A stretch of 64,000 nucleotides of DNA. Source: Streptomyces sp. NBC_00162. Lineage in GTDB: Bacteria; Actinomycetota; Actinomycetes; Streptomycetales; Streptomycetaceae. Position numbers and translations under genes: made by a program. The notes beneath the pieces were generated by a model. That model saw only the letters and a list, made by a program, of their open reading frames with translations, had not been told where the DNA came from and made no database searches. The DNA is taken from NCBI RefSeq assembly GCF_024611995.1, contig NZ_CP102509.1, positions 8,571,150 to 8,635,149 of the forward strand, in the 5' to 3' direction. This document shows, piece after piece, positions 60,053-64,000 of the stretch. Each line of letters starts with the position of its first letter. Within the stretch, counting starts at the first letter, position 1.

Positions 60053-61087
60053 GTGACGCTGTACCCGCCGGTTGAGCCGATGCTGGCGCAGGCTGCCGAG
60101 GCGCTGCCGGGCCCGGGAGTGCTGGCGGGCGGGGCTGCCTATGAGCAGAAGTTGGACGGGCACCGCGCGATCCTCTTCACCCCGGCCATGCCGGGTGGGC
60201 GGGTGGTGGTGCAGACGCGCCGCGGGTCGCTGGTGCAGGATCGTTTCCCGGACCTGGTGGCCGCAGCGGAACAGCAGTTGCCGGGCGGCCTGGTCCTCGA
60301 TGGCGAACTCCTCGTCTGGGACGCCGAGGCGGGCCGGCTCTCGTTCGAGGGGTTGCAGCGCCGGGCTGCGGCCCGGGGCCGCAGCGCCCCCGGCCTGGCC
60401 GCCAGGTGGCCGGCCTACTTCGTGGCGTTCGACGTGTTGCAGCTGGACGGGGTGGAGCTCCTCGCCCGCCCGTACCGGGAGCGCAGGACGCTCCTGGAGG
60501 AACTGTTCACCGACCACGGCCTGACGGCCCCGTGGGCCCTGTGCCCGATGACCACCGACCTGGCCAAGGCGCGAGAGTGGCTGGAGTCCTGGACGGATGT
60601 GTCCGGAGTGGAAGGCGTCGTGGTCAAGGGCATGAACCAGCCCTACCGGCCCTCGGCGCGCGGCTGGACCAAGGTCCGCCGCCGCGACACCACCGAAGCG
60701 ATCATCGGCGCCGTCACCGGCACCCTCGCCCGCCCGCAGCTTCTCGTCCTGGGCCGTCACGACCCGGCGGGCCGCCTGCGCGCGGTCGGCCGGACGGTAC
60801 CGCTGCGCCCGGAGCAGGCCCGGCAGGTGGGCGAGCATCTGGCCGGGGCCGCCCTCGGGCACCCGTGGGAGGGTGTGCGGTTCGCATCGGCGTGGGGGAG
60901 TCGTGACGTCCTGGACGTGGTGCTGGTCCGCCCGGATCTGGTGGCGGAGGTCAGCGTCGACCGGGCGGTGGACCGGGGCGGCGTCTTCCGGCACCCGGTG
61001 CGGTTCAAGCGGCTGCGCCTGGACGTCATGGCGCAGGACGTACCAGGGTTCGGGGCCGGACCGACTGCGGCGCCGGGTGACCAGTAG
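60053..61087 (+). CDS. ATP-dependent DNA ligase
   Basis: A 344-residue ATP-dependent DNA ligase of the actinomycete LigC-like group. Motif I is YEQKLDGHRA with the AMP-binding Lys33, motif III ...VAFDVLQLDG, motif IV EGVVVKG, motif V WTKVRRRD; then an OB-fold C-terminus (GAVTGTLARPQLLVLGRHDP). It seals nicks via a ligase-AMP intermediate. GTG 60053 is chosen because GAGGAGGGAGG lies just upstream. It has no Ku or polymerase partner nearby, so the usual NHEJ context is absent; a repair or element-linked role is possible. Confidence 0.9.
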   Translation: MTLYPPVEPMLAQAAEALPGPGVLAGGAAYEQKLDGHRAILFTPAMPGGRVVVQTRRGSLVQDRFPDLVAAAEQQLPGGLVLDGELLVWDAEAGRLSFEGLQRRAAARGRSAPGLAARWPAYFVAFDVLQLDGVELLARPYRERRTLLEELFTDHGLTAPWALCPMTTDLAKAREWLESWTDVSGVEGVVVKGMNQPYRPSARGWTKVRRRDTTEAIIGAVTGTLARPQLLVLGRHDPAGRLRAVGRTVPLRPEQARQVGEHLAGAALGHPWEGVRFASAWGSRDVLDVVLVRPDLVAEVSVDRAVDRGGVFRHPVRFKRLRLDVMAQDVPGFGAGPTAAPGDQ

Positions 61088-61164
61088 TACACAGCCGATC
61101 CCGCGGTGCTGGCGAGGTGCGACGGGGGCGCAGCAGGGGCCTTGAAGACCGGCACAGGCCTTTG

Positions 61165-61411
61165 CTTCTGGGGCGTGGCCCAGGGTGCCACACGGTGCCG
61201 CGTGCCGCCCTTCGGGCCCTGGCGGGCCCTGCGGGCGAAATTGCCGGGCGCCTTTGGCGCGTTCACCGGCAATTTCGGTCCGCTGACGCGGACCGCTTTT
61301 GCCGGGCGCCTTCGGCGCTTGATCCGGCAAAAGTTTTGGGCCCTGCGCCTTCGGCGCGCACCGGGCCAAAAAGCGCGGCACCGCGCGGCCTCCTGGGACA
61401 CGCCCCAGAAG
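61165..61411. ncRNA. Highly structured non-coding element
   Basis: The unit is closed by an outer near-perfect stem (CTTCTGGGGCGTG at 61165; complement ending 61411), then GGTGCCGCG (61194-61202) pairs with CGCGGCACC (61374-61382). Inside are successive hairpins: GAAATTGCCGG/CCGGCAATTTC (61237-61276), GGTCCGC/GCGGACC (61277-61294), TTTTGCCGG/CCGGCAAAA (61297-61332, inner GCGCC-TTCG-GCGC), TTTTGG.../...CCAAAA (from 61334). It can fold on either strand; transcription is unproven. Confidence 0.45.
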
Positions 61412-61432
61412 AGCCGAACGGAAGGCCGCCCC

Positions 61433-62002
61433 CATGACCATGCCTGTGCCTGCTCGCAGTGCCCGGCCGAGGCCCCCTCCTCGTACCGTGCTCAGCCGGA
61501 CCGCCTGTTCGGCTGCCTGGCGTGTAGTCACCTGCTGGATGTGCGGGACCTTGAGCTGGACGCTGAGGAGGCTTGGACCGTCTCGCGGGATGGTCTGCTC
61601 GGGTACACGGTGGACGAGCCTGAGGCGGTCGCGTACGGCCTGGACGGGGCCTTCGCGGCGGTGCACCGGGGCGCTGAACTCGTCCTGGAAGGCCTGGCGC
61701 TGTCGGTGTCGGAGTCCCGCGCGGTGACGCTGGCGGTGTGCGCGGTCCTGTCCGTGCTGGAGGACCCCGGGGCGACGCTGGATGACGTCACCCAGTCCTG
61801 CTTCGGCTCCTCGGCGGCGGAGGTCGCGGCGCGCTTCGGGTTGGGGGTCAGGCCTGCGGTGCCGGAGCACTCGTGCCCGGTGTGCGGGGCCGGGGTGGTG
61901 CTGCGCAGCCGTGGCTGGGCGACGTGCGCGAGTGCCGGTTGTGGGTGGGGTGACATGGCCGGTGTGCTGACGGGCGGGGTGGCCCCGGGGTGGGAGCGGT
62001 GA
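61433..62002 (+). CDS. Zn-finger-containing hypothetical protein, start unclear
   Basis: The plus-strand frame has two Cys clusters: CACSQCPAEAPSSYR with FGCLACSHLLDVRD, and CPVCGAGVVLRS with CASAGCGWGD near the end. The ~110 residues between them are helical/acidic (LDAEEAWTVSRDGLLGYTVD, SVSESRAVTLAVCAVLSVLE). No ATG or GTG exists in this frame near 61433; the ATG at 61434 is in another frame, so one indel in the first codons or a start inside the hairpin region is needed. Coding signal in the rest is strong. Function unknown, possibly nucleic-acid binding. Confidence 0.5.
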   Translation, partial: HDHACACSQCPAEAPSSYRAQPDRLFGCLACSHLLDVRDLELDAEEAWTVSRDGLLGYTVDEPEAVAYGLDGAFAAVHRGAELVLEGLALSVSESRAVTLAVCAVLSVLEDPGATLDDVTQSCFGSSAAEVAARFGLGVRPAVPEHSCPVCGAGVVLRSRGWATCASAGCGWGDMAGVLTGGVAPGWER

Positions 62003-62416
62003 GGAGCGGGCCGGGCGGCCGAATAGGGGGCGGCAGGTTGCCGCCCCTCTTGTATGCCTAATTGCGGGGGTTAATGGACAGCCCTGCGGGCTGGCCCGCC
62101 CCCTATGTGCCCTTCGGGCACGGGCGGGCAAAAGGCGCTGCCCTTAGGTCGCTTCGCTCCCGGGCCCCTTTGAAGGCGCTTCGCGCCGGGGCCCGCCCCT
62201 GCGACACCGCAGGTGGTTGTCGCTGGGGTGCTGCGGTAGTTGTCACCGCGGGCGGGTAGTCGTTGTTGCTGGTCAGGGGCGGGTGTGTTCCTGGTGGTGA
62301 CATTTTGATGCGGTGTGTTCGGTGTCATCGGTGTGCGTTGTCGCTGGACAACGGGGTGCGGTGTCTATGGGGTGTTGCCGGCGTCAGTGGTCGTGGGCGG
62401 CTGTTGTTGTCCGGTC
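62003..62416. repeat. Hairpin-rich non-coding stretch
   Basis: Contains clustered inverted repeats, e.g. CAGCCC-TGC-GGGCTG (~62079), GTGCCC-TTC-GGGCAC (~62106) within GCCCGCCC ... GGGCGGGC, and GGCGC-TTC-GCGCC (~62176). Loops are short and TTC-rich, as at 61165-61411. No gene is supported here. Confidence 0.5.
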
Positions 62417-62728
62417 TCAGAACCCCGCCATCGACTTGTCGAGTACCCCGGCTGTCGCGCCGTAGAGGCTGCACTTTGCGGTGTGTCCGGATCTTCTTCG
62501 GAGTGTGAAGCCGAGCAGGAAGAAGGCGAGGAAGAGCCCTCCTTCGACCGCGGCGACGACTGGGTTGTAGATGAAGTACACGAAGGCGGTGATTCCCGTC
62601 CAGACCACGATGGGCAGCATGGATCCCCGGAGAACGGTGCCGAAGCTGACGGGCGCCAATCCGTCCGGCAGCACCCGTTCGTTCCACAGTTCGATGTGGT
62701 GGCGCGTCACGCAGTGCTCGTCAGTCAT
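62417..62728 (-). CDS. Small membrane protein
   Basis: A 103-residue protein from ATG 62728. Two hydrophobic segments (MLPIVVWTGITAFVYFIYN, VEGGLFLAFFLLGFTLR) are separated by a short loop, flanked by charged ends (MTDEHCVTRHHIELWNERVL; RRRSGHTAKCSL). Fits a small two-helix inner-membrane protein. No family recognised and no good ribosome binding site. Confidence 0.55.
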   Translation of the reverse strand: MTDEHCVTRHHIELWNERVLPDGLAPVSFGTVLRGSMLPIVVWTGITAFVYFIYNPVVAAVEGGLFLAFFLLGFTLRRRSGHTAKCSLYGATAGVLDKSMAGF

Positions 62729-62912
62729 GCCCTGATCAGATCACTCCCGCGTTGATCGGAGTGGTGGTCAGTCAGAAACCGGGCTGACAGGGGTGCATGA
62801 GCTGGGCCTGCGCGTGCTGCTTGGACCGCAGGCCACCGGTCGTTGTCTCCCGTTCGCGGCTTTTAGTCCTGTGGCCCCTTTCCTGGCGGTCTCATTGGGA
62901 TGAGCCGTTACG

Positions 62913-63164
62913 TTGGCCGGGGTGGTGGTGTGCGGTGGCTGCGCTGCCGGAAGACGATGTGCCGGTGGGCGGGGTACTGCCGTCCGGGTCGGGATCTGGC
63001 CTGTGTGTACCGCCCATTACAGACTCACGTGGGTCAGGTACGAGCCTGATCGGATGGAGGGCTGTCCGCACCCGCCGCCTCATACGCGGAAGACCATCGA
63101 GCGGCGGAAGAATGGGTGGTTGCCACCGGACTACGGTCTGAGTGAGCTTCGCCATCTGCGCTGA
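62913..63164 (+). CDS. Small Cys-rich hypothetical protein
   Basis: An 83-residue frame starting TTG 62913 or one of the following GTG codons near 62922. It has CGGCAAGRRC, then WPVCTAHYRLTW and GCPHPPPHTRKTIERRKNGW. Cys/His placement could bind zinc; the C-terminal half reads like a DNA- or RNA-binding basic region. Start uncertain, moderate coding signal. Confidence 0.4.
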   Translation: MAGVVVCGGCAAGRRCAGGRGTAVRVGIWPVCTAHYRLTWVRYEPDRMEGCPHPPPHTRKTIERRKNGWLPPDYGLSELRHLR

Positions 63165-63310
63165 CGAGCTCGACATGGGGCTGGTGACAGATCTGTCGTC
63201 GGTCAGTGGACCCGGTACGGGATGATCTTCCCAGAGTCTAGCTATGAGACAGATTGAAGCATTCTTATTGGAGACCTGTTTCGACGGGGTCACCGCAAGG
63301 GGTTCAGGGC

Positions 63311-63385
63311 GGGGGAGCGGAGCGGACCCGCCCAACAGGCCGGAGACCCGGGACTTTGTGAAACGGGGTCACCTCTGCGGGAAGC
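63311..63385. repeat. Direct repeat, copy 1
   Basis: About 75 bp (GGGGGAGCGGAGCGGACCC ... TGAAACGGGGTCACCTC) that recurs with changes at 63734-63808. The two copies flank the protease-inhibitor gene. Confidence 0.6.
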
Positions 63386-63466
63386 ACACGAGAGCCCCAA
63401 GCTCCACGCGACGGTGGCCTGTAGCGTCGAGTGAGGCCGGAAGCGATCACCACCTTGGAGGGGCTG

Positions 63467-63664
63467 ATGGAGGCGAAGAGTGTGTGGCCGGAGCTGACAG
63501 GGAAGTCGGAGGAGGAGGCCCGCCGACAGATCCGGGCGGAGTTTCCGGAGATCACGGTGCATGTGGTCCCTGAGGGCAGCATGGTGACGATGGATTTTAA
63601 CGAGCAGCGGGTGAGGCTCTTCGTGAAGGACGGCAAGGTGGTACGGGAACCCAGGCGCGGGTAG
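63467..63664 (+). CDS. Potato inhibitor I (I13) type serine protease inhibitor
   Basis: A 65-residue protein from ATG 63467 (GGAGGGG 5 bp upstream): MEAKSVWPELTGKSEEEARR, FPEITVHVVPEGSMVTMDF, NEQRVRLFVKDGKVVREPRRG. The W-P-E-L-x-G-K-S start, reactive loop and R-V-R-(L/V)-F strand define the eglin c / chymotrypsin inhibitor 2 fold. By alignment with these the P1 residue is Met (VTM|D), as in CI-2, so chymotrypsin/subtilisin-like enzymes are expected targets. No signal peptide is seen, so it would act inside the cell. The family is mainly known from plants and leeches. Confidence 0.85.
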   Translation: MEAKSVWPELTGKSEEEARRQIRAEFPEITVHVVPEGSMVTMDFNEQRVRLFVKDGKVVREPRRG

Positions 63665-64000
63665 TCCCTGCTGCCCGCCTGGCCTGCGGAGCAGGCCTTG
63701 GTCCTGGAGGCGGAGCCGGAAGGGCCCTGGGGTGGGGGAGCGGAGCGGACCCCGTTCAACGGGCCGTAGGCCCGGACTCCGTGAAACGGGGTCACCTCCC
63801 GCGCGGAGCGTGGGAGTCTCTGGGCCTGCGGAGCAGGCTCGCTCTGGTGGAGCGCAGCGCAGCCAGAGCGAGCCCGGAGCAAGCGCAGGACCCCGGCCGA
63901 AGGCCGGCCACGCGCTCGGAGCGAAGCGCAGAGCCTAGAGCCGAAGGGCCCCGGCCAGCGCAGCGAGGCCGTTCGGTCCTGAGCGCGCAGCGCTCAGGTA
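63665..64000. repeat. Palindrome-dense window end
   Basis: No gene; very many short inverted repeats follow each other, e.g. GCCTGC-GGA-GCAGGC, CTCGCTCTGG...CCAGAGCGAG, GGCCGAAGGCC, GCTCGGAGCGAAGCGC, GCGCGCAGCGC. GGAGC and GCGAAGC loops are common. The density resembles hairpin arrays seen near linear-replicon ends or in recombinogenic spacers. The window ends inside it. Confidence 0.5.
63734..63808. repeat. Direct repeat, copy 2
   Basis: Second copy of the 63311-63385 repeat. Open frames crossing both copies encode a repeated VTPFHGV/VRSAPPP-type peptide, probably a by-product of the repeat and not a gene. Confidence 0.6.

Noticed and set aside
63304..63882. 192-residue minus-strand frame with repeated VRSAPPP peptide
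   Set aside because: Its internal repeats come from the two 75-bp DNA repeats. It runs antisense to the well-supported protease inhibitor gene.
1..64000. CRISPR arrays, tRNA and rRNA genes
   Set aside because: I saw no regularly spaced identical repeats with unique spacers, no tRNA cloverleaf with conserved T-loop, and no rRNA-like sequence. The GTTGCA cluster is too short and irregular for a CRISPR array.

Overview
The window looks like Streptomyces or a close actinomycete. It has very high GC with strong G/C preference at third codon positions, frequent GTG starts, polypurine ribosome binding sites, and typical families: an ECF41-type sigma factor, a membrane-linked Ser/Thr kinase, a STAND NTPase with TPR partner, an RHS polymorphic toxin, DUF1918 and a STAS protein. 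No rRNA, tRNA or CRISPR array was seen. The density of insertion sequences, gene fragments and hairpin-rich non-coding DNA fits an accessory region such as a chromosome arm or a large plasmid. I cannot tell which.

Layout. 1-9.1 kb is an IS nest: two identical IS701-family copies in opposite orientation (229-1629, TSD TTAG; 7736-9136, TSD CTAG), and between them an IS5-family element split by a head-to-head pair of IS110-family elements. After these come a membrane Ser/Thr kinase and a small membrane protein. 9.2-16.4 kb holds poorly characterised small genes, a cluster of nine GTTGCA-type motifs (12.02-12.13 kb) and several decayed fragments. 16.4-18.7 kb is a flavin oxidoreductase/ECF41 sigma pair behind a perfect TGTGA-N6-TCACA palindrome. 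19.2-21.8 kb is a tightly overlapping four-gene operon: a small protein, a sigma region 2 protein, a separate sigma region 4 protein, and a Sel1-like/IclR-like regulator. 23.1-25.8 kb is an IS21-family element carrying a passenger gene; it truncates an HTH gene.

26-36.6 kb has small membrane or regulatory genes (DUF1918, STAS, CBM48-like, P-loop kinase), an IS256-family element whose transposase has no stop codon, and fragments of a helicase, of EF-Tu and of an IS21 transposase. 37-47.9 kb is a polymorphic toxin locus: a secreted FG-GAP protein diverges from a 2301-residue RHS protein with a Hint pretoxin domain and a ~110-residue C-terminal toxin, followed at once by a likely immunity gene. 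48-50.5 kb is decayed IS and gene debris. 50.6-56.1 kb is a three-gene operon of a small helper, a STAND NTPase with TPR-like region and predicted beta-rich C-terminus, and a TPR protein. 56.1-59.4 kb is an inverted near-duplicate of the IS110/IS110/IS5 block at 1.6-4.9 kb. 59.4-64 kb has a lower-GC coiled-coil gene, an ATP-dependent DNA ligase, Zn-finger and membrane proteins, a potato-inhibitor-I protease inhibitor, and several strongly structured non-coding stretches.

The themes are mobile DNA, conflict systems (polymorphic toxin, STAND operon, immunity-like passenger) and signalling. Several genes carry single-base frameshifts in C/G runs, which may be real decay or consensus errors.
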